DNA of 64,000 nt from a virus, in the IMG/VR virus record IMGVR_UViG_3300032050_000076, positions 1 through 64,000 of that record. One strand, given 5' to 3'. Under the pieces are notes generated by a model. It was not told the origin of the DNA and made no database searches. It saw nothing but the letters and a program-made list of their open reading frames with translations. The position numbers and the translations under genes were made by a program. Below, in pieces: positions 56,572 to 64,000 of the stretch (positions are counted from its first letter, which is position 1; each line of letters begins with the position of its first letter).

Positions 56572-59139
56572 ATGGCAGAAAAATTACCAGGAACAGCAAT
56601 TGTAGCAAATACGATTACAACAACGCAGTTGTCGACAATTGTGGTGAATCAGATCTCTGCGGGTGGTGGACCTCGCGTCTCTAGTTTGATCTATCCTGGA
56701 AATGACACAGCAGGTAACACTGTCGGTGGTCAAACTGTTTATATCAACGGTGCTGGTTTCGAAACAAATAATGCCATTTATATCAACGGTAATGCCGTTC
56801 CTTCAAAGTCATTCATCAGCGCAAGCAATATTTCTTTCACAACACCAGCATTATCCGCAGGCATTTATCCAGTTTATGTGATCAACACAGACTCTGGTGC
56901 AACTGCAATTTTTGTTCCAGGTTATATTTCTTCTGCTGAGCCTGCATGGGCGACTGCTGCTGGAAGTTTGAGTGAATCGCAAGATGAACTCAGCGCATGG
57001 AGTTATTCTCTATCTGCAACTGGTGATGCTCCAATCACTTATGCTCTTGCTGCTGGGAGTTCACTACCAACAGGAGTTTCTCTTGCTGCAAATGGATTGA
57101 TCAGTGGAACAATCACATCTCCATCAGGCAATACAACAACCTATACATTTAGTGTTGTCGCAACCGATGCACAGAATCAAGATTCTACAAGACAATTTAC
57201 TGTTACAACATCAACAGGCGAAGGTGTGTTGTTTGCGAATAATGTTTTATTGATTCATGCTGACGGAACGAATAATCAAAACAATCATACATTCTTGGAT
57301 TCTTCGAATAATAACTTCACTATTACTAGAAACGGTAATGCAACTCAAGGAACATTTAGTCCATTTAGTCAAACTGGATGGAGTGGATATTTTGATGGAA
57401 CTGGAGACTATCTAACTTATAGTCCTGGATCAACATTATCTTCTATAGGAACTGGACCATTAACAATTGAAGCATGGGTATATTACACAGGAAATCACTC
57501 TGGTTTTCATGATATTTTTGTAACCAGTACTAGTTTAGGAATGTTATTAGATGCAGGAAAACTTCGTTTTTATGGTTTTTCTGCAGCAACAGCTGCAACT
57601 AATCTAGTTCAAAATACATGGGTTCACGTGGCAGTTGTTCGACAATCTTCTAATGTGTTTGGTTTTATTGGTGGAACAAAGGTTTTAGATACAACAACCA
57701 ATGTAGGATTTAGTGGATCAACGGGATATATTGGTTCTTGGACTTCAGGCACTACTGAAAATTGGCCAGGATATATTTCTAATTTAAGAGTTTCAAATAG
57801 TGCAAGATATACAGCCAATTTCACACCATCAACAACACAATTTACTTCAGATGCCAATACGGCATTACTTACACTGCAATCAAATCGATTTATAGACAAT
57901 AGCAATAACAACTTCACAATCACACGCAATGGTGATACTTCTATTCAAGCATGGTCTCCATTTGCTCCAACTGCTGAGTATTCAACAGCAAATGTGGGTG
58001 GTGGTGGGTATTTTGATGGGACTGGAGATTATCTGTCAGTACCAGATAATGTCGCATTAGAATCATTTACTGATTTTACTATTGAATTTTGGGTATATTT
58101 CAATTCTGTATCAGGCACACAAATTGTTGTTGATAAAGGATGGAATGCTGCAGCTATCAGTCCCTATCTGATTTTCCTGTCGTCAGGTAGTCTCATAGCA
58201 TACGCTAGTTCTGGATCTACATGGGATGTTTTGAGCGGCAGTTCTTTTGGAACAATGGCAACAGGTCAATGGTTTCATATTGCATTAACGAGAAGTGGAA
58301 GTTCGATACGATTATTCACGAATGGCAGTTTGATTACAACTGTCACTAACTCAACGACTTTAATGAATAGTGCCTCTAATTTAGGTGTGGGCGCAGGACC
58401 ATCTGCGGGAGTTAATCCTCTAAATGGATACCTGTCAGGTCTTCGAATTGTGAAAGGTACTGCTGTTTATACTTCTGCGTTTACTCCACCAACAGCACCA
58501 CCAACAAACATTGCTAATACATCTTTACTTCTCAACTTCACCAACGCTGGCATCTTCGACCAAACAGCGAAGAATGTAATTGAAACAGTCGGTGATGCCA
58601 AAGTTAGCACTGCGCAATTTAAGTATGGTACTGGTTCTATTTCGTTTGATGGTACTGGTGATTATATCAAGATAACCAAGAATGCAACTCTATTAAATTT
58701 TGGATCTGGCGATTTCACAGTTGAAACTTGGGTGCGCTTCAATACCGTTGGCGCAGATCAAGCAATATTGGGATCTGATGGCACAACAGGAGCCTATGAT
58801 ATTCTTTACAGAACTGGTGTAGGTTTAGTTATCGGCAGATACAACACAGCATTCGATAGTAACTTTTCATGGTCGCCAAGTATTAATACTTGGTATCACA
58901 TTGCATGGTGCAGATCAGGAAGTTCACTAAGAGCATTTGTAGACGGCGTTCAAATTGGATCAACTGCAACAAACACAAATGCATATAATGGTGGCACAAA
59001 TTATTCTGTCATAGGCGCTTCAGATGCAAGTAATACTAGATCATTAAATGGATTCTTAGACGATCTTCGCATCACCAAAGGCTATGCTCGCTACACATCA
59101 AACTTCACAGCGCCAACTTCTGCGTTGAAGGACAAATAA
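56572..59139 (+). CDS. TIG / He_PIG / triple LamG-like fibre protein, copy 1 (855 aa)
   Basis: 855-residue adhesin. N-terminal tag KLPGTAIVANTITTTQL, TIG-like domain (about 38-125), He_PIG-like domain (about 135-215), then three LamG/concanavalin-like lectin domains (from about 226, 432 and 653; each with YFDGTGDYL, FTIEAWV-type and TNGSLI/VDGVQI strands). Likely binds host surface glycans. The stop overlaps the next start; the two genes are tandem duplicates. Confidence 0.78.
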   Translation: MAEKLPGTAIVANTITTTQLSTIVVNQISAGGGPRVSSLIYPGNDTAGNTVGGQTVYINGAGFETNNAIYINGNAVPSKSFISASNISFTTPALSAGIYPVYVINTDSGATAIFVPGYISSAEPAWATAAGSLSESQDELSAWSYSLSATGDAPITYALAAGSSLPTGVSLAANGLISGTITSPSGNTTTYTFSVVATDAQNQDSTRQFTVTTSTGEGVLFANNVLLIHADGTNNQNNHTFLDSSNNNFTITRNGNATQGTFSPFSQTGWSGYFDGTGDYLTYSPGSTLSSIGTGPLTIEAWVYYTGNHSGFHDIFVTSTSLGMLLDAGKLRFYGFSAATAATNLVQNTWVHVAVVRQSSNVFGFIGGTKVLDTTTNVGFSGSTGYIGSWTSGTTENWPGYISNLRVSNSARYTANFTPSTTQFTSDANTALLTLQSNRFIDNSNNNFTITRNGDTSIQAWSPFAPTAEYSTANVGGGGYFDGTGDYLSVPDNVALESFTDFTIEFWVYFNSVSGTQIVVDKGWNAAAISPYLIFLSSGSLIAYASSGSTWDVLSGSSFGTMATGQWFHIALTRSGSSIRLFTNGSLITTVTNSTTLMNSASNLGVGAGPSAGVNPLNGYLSGLRIVKGTAVYTSAFTPPTAPPTNIANTSLLLNFTNAGIFDQTAKNVIETVGDAKVSTAQFKYGTGSISFDGTGDYIKITKNATLLNFGSGDFTVETWVRFNTVGADQAILGSDGTTGAYDILYRTGVGLVIGRYNTAFDSNFSWSPSINTWYHIAWCRSGSSLRAFVDGVQIGSTATNTNAYNGGTNYSVIGASDASNTRSLNGFLDDLRITKGYARYTSNFTAPTSALKDK

Positions 59140-61715
59140 TGAGTATCTATAAACTCCCTGGTTCTGCAATTCAAGCGAATACGATTAGTGTAACCCAGTT
59201 ACAAACAACTGTTGTGACTCAAATTCAATCTGGTGCTAGTGGTGGTCCGAAAGTCAAGAGCCTCATCTATCCAAGCAATGACACTGCTGCAAACTCAACA
59301 GGTGGTCAAACTGTTTATATTACTGGTTCTGGTTTCGCTGCCAATGCACAAGTTCTTGTGAACGGTGCTGCTGTACCTTCTCAATCGTTTATCAGTGCAA
59401 GCAATATTTCTTTCACAACACCAGCACTTTCGACTGGAACCTATCCTGTTTATGTGATCAATCCAGAAGATGGTGGAACTGCGATTCTATATCCAGGATT
59501 ATTAATTTCTGGTGAGCCAACATGGGTCACGTCAGCAGGAAGTTTAAGTGCATCGCAAGATGAGTTAAGTTCCTGGAGTTATTCTCTATCTGCCACAGGT
59601 GACACACCAATCACTTATGCGCTTGCAGCAGGAAATACCTTACCAACTGGAATTAGTCTTGCAGCAAATGGGCTAATCAGTGGAACAGTCAGTTCACCAA
59701 CTGGTAATGCAACAACATATACGTTTAGTGTGATTGCAACTGATGCTCAAAATCAAGACTCCACGAGACAGTTTACTGTCACGACGTCAACTGGAGAAGG
59801 TGTATTATTCGCTAATAATGTTCTATTGATTCATGCTGACGGAACGAACAATCAAAACAACCACACATTCTTAGATTCTAGCAATAATAATTTCACCATT
59901 ACAAGAAATGGTAATGCAACTCAAGGTAGTTTCTCTCCGTTTAGTCAAACTGGATGGAGTGCATTTTTTGATGGTACTGGGGATTATTTAACAGTTGCCG
60001 ACAATGCAGCTCTGCAAATGGGAAGTGGTGATTTTACTATTGAATTTTGGATGCAACCAACAAGTACTGGGGTAGCAACTGTATTTGGAAAGGGGTTTAG
60101 TGCTTCAGGTGCTATTTTAATGCAAACACTTTCTACCAGTGGAAGAATAGAACTTTGGGTCAATGGTTCTTTAGTGATAACAGAATCTTCGGGAACATAT
60201 TCTCCTAATAATTGGTATCATATAGCTGTAGTTAGAAGCGGTACATCACTTGTATTATACAGAAATGGAGTATCAACGGGCTCGGTTACAAATTCCGTGA
60301 ACTTAAACAGTACCGCGTCTTTGGGAATAGGCGGCGATCCTACAAATTTAGGTTATACTTTTACAGGTTATATATCTAACTTCCGCATGGTAAAGGGTAG
60401 TGCACTTTACACAACTACATTTACTACACCAGCATCACCATTAACAAATATCGCTAATACATCTCTACTCACGCTTCAATCAAATCGATTTATTGATAAC
60501 TCAACGAATGCATTTACAGTCACTCGCAATGGTGATACATCAATTCAAGCATGGTCTCCATTTGCTCCAACAGCTGCATATTCAACAGCGAATGTTGGCG
60601 GGAGTGGGTATTTTGATGGAACTGATGATTATTTACGCATTACAGACAATGCCGCATTTGATTTTGGATCTGGTGACTTCACTATTGAATGTTGGGCATA
60701 TACTGAAACTTTTGCATCACAGTATAATGTATTGGTGTGTCAGTGGGGTTCCAGCACAGCTTGGATTTTTAGAATCCAATCTACATTGATTGGTCTTTAC
60801 GCAAATATTGGTGGAACACAAAACTACACAGCTTCAGTTACTAACACAACAGGACAATGGGATCATTTTGCTGTTACAAGATCAGGCACAACATTAACTT
60901 TTTATAAGAATGGAGTATCTGTGGGGACCACCAGTATTTCAGGAACGATAAACAATGCAGCTGAAACAATCAGCATTGGTGTATTGAGTGAGTATAACTC
61001 TACAACGACTCATAAAGGTTACATATCTGGTTTGCGTGTTATAAAAGGTTCTGCAATTGCACCAACAATCACATCACCACCAACAAACATCGCCAACACA
61101 TCTCTACTCTGCAACTTCACCAATGCTGGCATCTTCGATCAAACAGCGAAGAATATTCTTGAGACAGTTGGTGATGCAAAAGTGAGCACTGCACAGTATA
61201 AGTATGGCACAGCGTCAATGTATTTTGATGGAACTGGAGATCGTGTACATACTGGTCCAAGTAATCCGCTAATAGCTCTTGGAACAGGAAATTTTACGGT
61301 AGAGTGTTGGGTAAATAAGTTGGATACAAACCATAGAGGAATATGGCAGATATCGTCGACGGCTGGAGGATTGCAAGCATCAACATCAAATTTAGCACTT
61401 GGTTATCAGACTGGTGTTTGGCAAATTTATCGCAACGGTAATTCTGAAAGTGCAAGTTATAGTATTACACCAAATACATGGTATCATACTGCAGTAGTAA
61501 GAAATAGTGGAACTACAAAACTTTATGTCAATGGCACAGAAGTAATATCAGTAGCAGACACAAACAATTACACTGGAACATATATGGTAATTGGTGGATA
61601 TTATGATACAAATTATTTACATAATGGCTACATCGACGATCTTCGCATCACCAAAGGCTACGCTCGCTACACATCTAACTTCACTGCACCAACTTCTGCT
61701 TTAAAGGATAAATAA
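59139..61715 (+). CDS. TIG / He_PIG / triple LamG-like fibre protein, copy 2 (858 aa)
   Basis: 858-residue tandem paralogue of the preceding gene with the same domain order (tag KLPGSAIQANTISVTQL; TIG, He_PIG, LamG from about 227, 446 and 657). Ends and first 230 residues are very similar to copy 1 (DDLRITKGYARYTSNFTAP...). The middle LamG domains differ much more, which suggests that the binding sites diversify or are exchanged. Confidence 0.78.
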   Translation: MSIYKLPGSAIQANTISVTQLQTTVVTQIQSGASGGPKVKSLIYPSNDTAANSTGGQTVYITGSGFAANAQVLVNGAAVPSQSFISASNISFTTPALSTGTYPVYVINPEDGGTAILYPGLLISGEPTWVTSAGSLSASQDELSSWSYSLSATGDTPITYALAAGNTLPTGISLAANGLISGTVSSPTGNATTYTFSVIATDAQNQDSTRQFTVTTSTGEGVLFANNVLLIHADGTNNQNNHTFLDSSNNNFTITRNGNATQGSFSPFSQTGWSAFFDGTGDYLTVADNAALQMGSGDFTIEFWMQPTSTGVATVFGKGFSASGAILMQTLSTSGRIELWVNGSLVITESSGTYSPNNWYHIAVVRSGTSLVLYRNGVSTGSVTNSVNLNSTASLGIGGDPTNLGYTFTGYISNFRMVKGSALYTTTFTTPASPLTNIANTSLLTLQSNRFIDNSTNAFTVTRNGDTSIQAWSPFAPTAAYSTANVGGSGYFDGTDDYLRITDNAAFDFGSGDFTIECWAYTETFASQYNVLVCQWGSSTAWIFRIQSTLIGLYANIGGTQNYTASVTNTTGQWDHFAVTRSGTTLTFYKNGVSVGTTSISGTINNAAETISIGVLSEYNSTTTHKGYISGLRVIKGSAIAPTITSPPTNIANTSLLCNFTNAGIFDQTAKNILETVGDAKVSTAQYKYGTASMYFDGTGDRVHTGPSNPLIALGTGNFTVECWVNKLDTNHRGIWQISSTAGGLQASTSNLALGYQTGVWQIYRNGNSESASYSITPNTWYHTAVVRNSGTTKLYVNGTEVISVADTNNYTGTYMVIGGYYDTNYLHNGYIDDLRITKGYARYTSNFTAPTSALKDK

Positions 61716-61717
61716 TC

Positions 61718-61912
61718 ATGGCTCGTAAACTCAAAGGCGGTGCGATTCAAGCGAATACAGTCACCACAACTCAAATGAACGCTAATGCATGGAGTCAAGT
61801 ATATGCAGCACTCGCAGCAGCAAATGCTGCATATGCTCAAGCAAACACTGCAAACACTTCAGCCGCTAGTGCTTCTGGTGGCTTTGCTAAATCGTTTTTA
61901 ACAGGACTATAA
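61718..61912 (+). CDS. Short fibre-cassette adaptor, copy D (64 aa)
   Basis: 64-residue protein: tag RKLKGGAIQANTVTTTQMNA, coiled-coil-like SQVYAALAAANAAYAQANTANTSAAS segment, hydrophobic end FLTGL. Paralogue of 52989. Its first nine codons match the start of the scar ORF at 56458. Confidence 0.7.
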   Translation: MARKLKGGAIQANTVTTTQMNANAWSQVYAALAAANAAYAQANTANTSAASASGGFAKSFLTGL

Positions 61913-61913
61913 A

Positions 61914-62246
61914 ATGCCAGAAACATATAAAATTCTTGGTCAGGTTGCAGCAACTGCAAACACCACACATAACGTATATACTGTTCCTGCAGCAACACAG
62001 ACAGTTGTTTCTTCGATTGTGGTTGTAAATAGAAATAATGGATCAAATTGCACTTATCGTGTTGCAGCACAACAAGCAGGAGCTGCTCTTGCCAATCAAC
62101 ACTATCTCGCTTATGATGCTCCAATTGCAGCACTAGATACTGTTGCATTGTCATTAGGAATTACACTCGGAAACACGGATGTAATTTCTGTATATACTTC
62201 AAACTCAAATCTTTCATTCAGCGTCTTTGGAACAGAGATCACCTAA
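61914..62246 (+). CDS. Fibre-cassette beta protein, copy D (110 aa)
   Basis: 110-residue close paralogue of 40354: PETYKILGQ, YTVPAATQTVVSS, ANQHYLAYD, SFSVFGTEIT. Starts one base after the adaptor stop and overlaps the adhesin gene by one base, so the three are one translation unit. Confidence 0.7.
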   Translation: MPETYKILGQVAATANTTHNVYTVPAATQTVVSSIVVVNRNNGSNCTYRVAAQQAGAALANQHYLAYDAPIAALDTVALSLGITLGNTDVISVYTSNSNLSFSVFGTEIT

Positions 62247-63952
62247 TGGGATTTAAGATTGGTTCACTTATAACGATTGGAAATCGTGGGTTGAATCCAA
62301 CTCATGTGCTTTCGCGCACACGACAGGTTGTAAATCCAGTATGGAATTACCCTTCGCCAAAAACTGTTGTACTTACATTTAAACAATCTGGATCATGGAC
62401 ATGTCCAACAGGTGTCACTGAGGTTGAGTATCTTGTCATTGCTGGTGGTGGAGGAGGTGGTGGTGCAAGTGACATTGGAGCAGGTGGTGGCGGTGCTGGC
62501 GGATTTAGAACAGGAACTGCATTTCCAGTGACTGCTGGAAACACTTATACAATCACTGTTGGCGCTGGTGGAAACGGTGGAACTGGCACTCCAAGCGGCT
62601 CAACTGTTGCAGGATCTAATGGATCTAGTTCTGTATTTGATACTATTACTTCTGCTGGCGGTGGTGGCGGCGGATGTGGTAAAAATGGTGGAGTAGATTC
62701 TGATGGTAGAAATGGAGGATCTGGTGGTGGTGCAGGAGTTGCATCTAATCCAAACTCAGGAAAAACAGGTGGTTCTGGTAATATACCATCTGTAAACCCG
62801 TCTCAAGGAAATAATGGTGGTAATTCAACGTATGGTGCACCAGCATATGGTGGTGGCGGTGGTGGTGGATCAGGTGCTGTTGGTACAAACGGAACAACTT
62901 CTGTTGGTGGAAATGGTGGAAATGGAACAGCGTCAAGTTTATCTGGTTCTAGCGTAACCTATGCAGGTGGTGGTGCTGGTGGAGTTGGTGGTTATGGTGG
63001 ATCAGCTGGATCAGCTGGATCAGGTGGCGCAGGTGCAGTAAATACCGCAGCATCTCCAAACACTGGTAGTGGTGGAGGTGGTGGTTCTAATTCTGGAACA
63101 GGTGGATCTGGTGGTTCTGGTATTGTAATTCTTAAATATGTAATGCCAAATTTTGGTATTCAAGTTTTCAATTCAACAACAGAATGGAAATGTCCAGAAG
63201 GCGTCACTTCTGTTGAGTATCTAGTTATTGGTGGAGGAGGATCTGGAGGAGGATACACCAGCGGTGGTGGTGGTGGTGCTGGTGGATTTAGAGTTGGTGC
63301 AAATTTCTCAGTAACTGCAGGAAACACCTACACAGTTACAGTTGGTGCTGGTGGAGCAGGAATTAATACAGGTTTAGGAGCTTCTAATGGATCTTCTTCA
63401 ATTTTTGCTACTATAACTTCCGCAGGTGGCGGCAAAGGTGGTGTTAGAGGTCCTTCAAATGTTGGTGCTGCAGATGGTGGTTCTGGTGGTGGTGGTCACG
63501 GTGATGGTGGTGGTAATGGTGGGCTTGGTAATACACCGAGCGTGTCACCATCACAAGGAAATAATGGAGGAAACGCTCTTACTGGCGATTATCCAAACTT
63601 CCGCGCTAATGGCGGTGGTGGTGGTGGCGCAGGAGCTGCTGGTCAAAACGCGCAAGCAGGTTCAAATGGTAATGGTGGTAGTGGAGCTGTGTCTTCTATC
63701 ACAGGAATAACATTAACTTATGCTGGCGGCGGGGGAGCAGGTACAAGCAGAACCCAATTTGGTGATATTGCTGGTTCTGGCGGAACAGGAGGAGGGGGAG
63801 CTGGCGCACCAAGAGCACCTGCCAATTCGAATGGTACATCTGGAACAACAAACACTGGTGGTGGTGGTGGCGGTGCAGGTGGTGATGCTTCTTTCACCTC
63901 TTATGGTGGGTCTGGCGGCTCTGGTATTGTTATTATCAAACTCAACGGATAA
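62246..63952 (+). CDS. Glycine-rich tail adhesin, copy 4 (568 aa)
   Basis: 568 residues with two glycine-rich domains (from about 35 and 302), VEYLVIAGGGG/VEYLVIGGGGS entries and GGSGGSGIVI[LI]K exits. Third gene of cassette D. Its last ~23 codons (GDASFTSYGGSGGSGIVIIKLNG) are the intact version of the scar at 56458. Confidence 0.75.
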   Translation: MGFKIGSLITIGNRGLNPTHVLSRTRQVVNPVWNYPSPKTVVLTFKQSGSWTCPTGVTEVEYLVIAGGGGGGGASDIGAGGGGAGGFRTGTAFPVTAGNTYTITVGAGGNGGTGTPSGSTVAGSNGSSSVFDTITSAGGGGGGCGKNGGVDSDGRNGGSGGGAGVASNPNSGKTGGSGNIPSVNPSQGNNGGNSTYGAPAYGGGGGGGSGAVGTNGTTSVGGNGGNGTASSLSGSSVTYAGGGAGGVGGYGGSAGSAGSGGAGAVNTAASPNTGSGGGGGSNSGTGGSGGSGIVILKYVMPNFGIQVFNSTTEWKCPEGVTSVEYLVIGGGGSGGGYTSGGGGGAGGFRVGANFSVTAGNTYTVTVGAGGAGINTGLGASNGSSSIFATITSAGGGKGGVRGPSNVGAADGGSGGGGHGDGGGNGGLGNTPSVSPSQGNNGGNALTGDYPNFRANGGGGGGAGAAGQNAQAGSNGNGGSGAVSSITGITLTYAGGGGAGTSRTQFGDIAGSGGTGGGGAGAPRAPANSNGTSGTTNTGGGGGGAGGDASFTSYGGSGGSGIVIIKLNG

Positions 63953-63964
63953 TCGGAAAAGAAA

Positions 63965-64000
63965 ATGGCACGCAAATTAGACGGTAGTTATATCACAGCA
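63965..64000 (+). CDS. Start of another fibre-array gene, cut by window edge
   Basis: ATG 63965 opens MARKLDGSYITA, again the N-terminal tag of the array, preceded by the same spacer as before 56572. Only 12 codons are visible. Confidence 0.6.
   Translation, partial: MARKLDGSYITA

Noticed and set aside
1-64000. tRNA genes, integrase, insertion sequences, photosynthesis genes
   Set aside because: I looked for cloverleaf-like sequence ends, transposase or integrase motifs and psbA-type proteins in all frames and saw none. A tRNA search program could still find a divergent tRNA.

Overview
This window looks like part of a large T4-like (tailed, contractile-tail type) bacteriophage genome. Evidence: a family B DNA polymerase, a UvsX-type recombinase and a gp41-type helicase follow each other in T4 style. 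Genes are tightly packed, all on the + strand, often with ATGA/GTGA overlaps. Many very small genes precede the replication block, and about half of the window codes for tail-fibre or adhesin proteins of the kind seen in aquatic T4-like phages. The host cannot be named from the sequence. The nucleotide-sugar genes, lipoprotein and peptidoglycan-degrading lysin suggest a Gram-negative host. No tRNA, CRISPR array, insertion sequence or photosynthesis gene was seen, and no gap between genes exceeds about 110 bases.

Layout. 1-4.75 kb: 3' end of a dCMP deaminase gene, then about 17 small genes (SH3-like, HTH, DUF1660-like, DUF1289, membrane peptides), driven by sigma70-type promoters often embedded in coding sequence. 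4.75-8.4 kb: FkbM-type methyltransferase, GT2 glycosyltransferase, two further SAM-methyltransferase-like proteins and a second glycosyltransferase-like protein. 8.4-16.2 kb: small genes, DNA polymerase (43), uvsX, an overlapping small gene, helicase (41), an HExxH protein and an unrecognised AT-rich gene. 16.2-20.2 kb: rmlB, rmlA, an E1/RfbH-type 3-dehydrase and an epimerase, which would make a dTDP-linked deoxysugar. 20.2-28.9 kb: proteins with T4-like capsid-targeting N-termini or repeated E-x-V-D-E-A motifs, likely head-internal or prohead-processed proteins. 28.9-30.8 kb: lysis cassette (lipoprotein, membrane protein, three-part endolysin). 30.8-64 kb: a long array of collagen-like, heptad-repeat, glycine-rich, TIG/He_PIG and LamG-like fibre proteins, with two 2OG-Fe(II) oxygenase genes inside it.

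Transcription appears split. Nine TTGnnn-N17-TATAAT-like promoters lie before 18 kb. Three T4-late-type TAAATA boxes lie in the gaps before the 20.2, 31.8 and 34.4 kb genes. Four terminator-like hairpins lie inside early coding sequences.

The most striking points are: (1) a three-gene fibre cassette present in four versions, plus a 33-codon deletion scar of a fifth; (2) collagen-like fibres together with two dioxygenase genes; (3) cupredoxin-like domains with a complete His-Cys-His-Met ligand set in two fibre proteins; (4) a head-protein cluster with capsid-targeting-like N-termini; (5) a phage-borne [2Fe-2S] 3-dehydrase next to rmlAB; (6) two early promoters sharing a 17-bp box with identical 67-bp phasing to apparently leaderless start codons.
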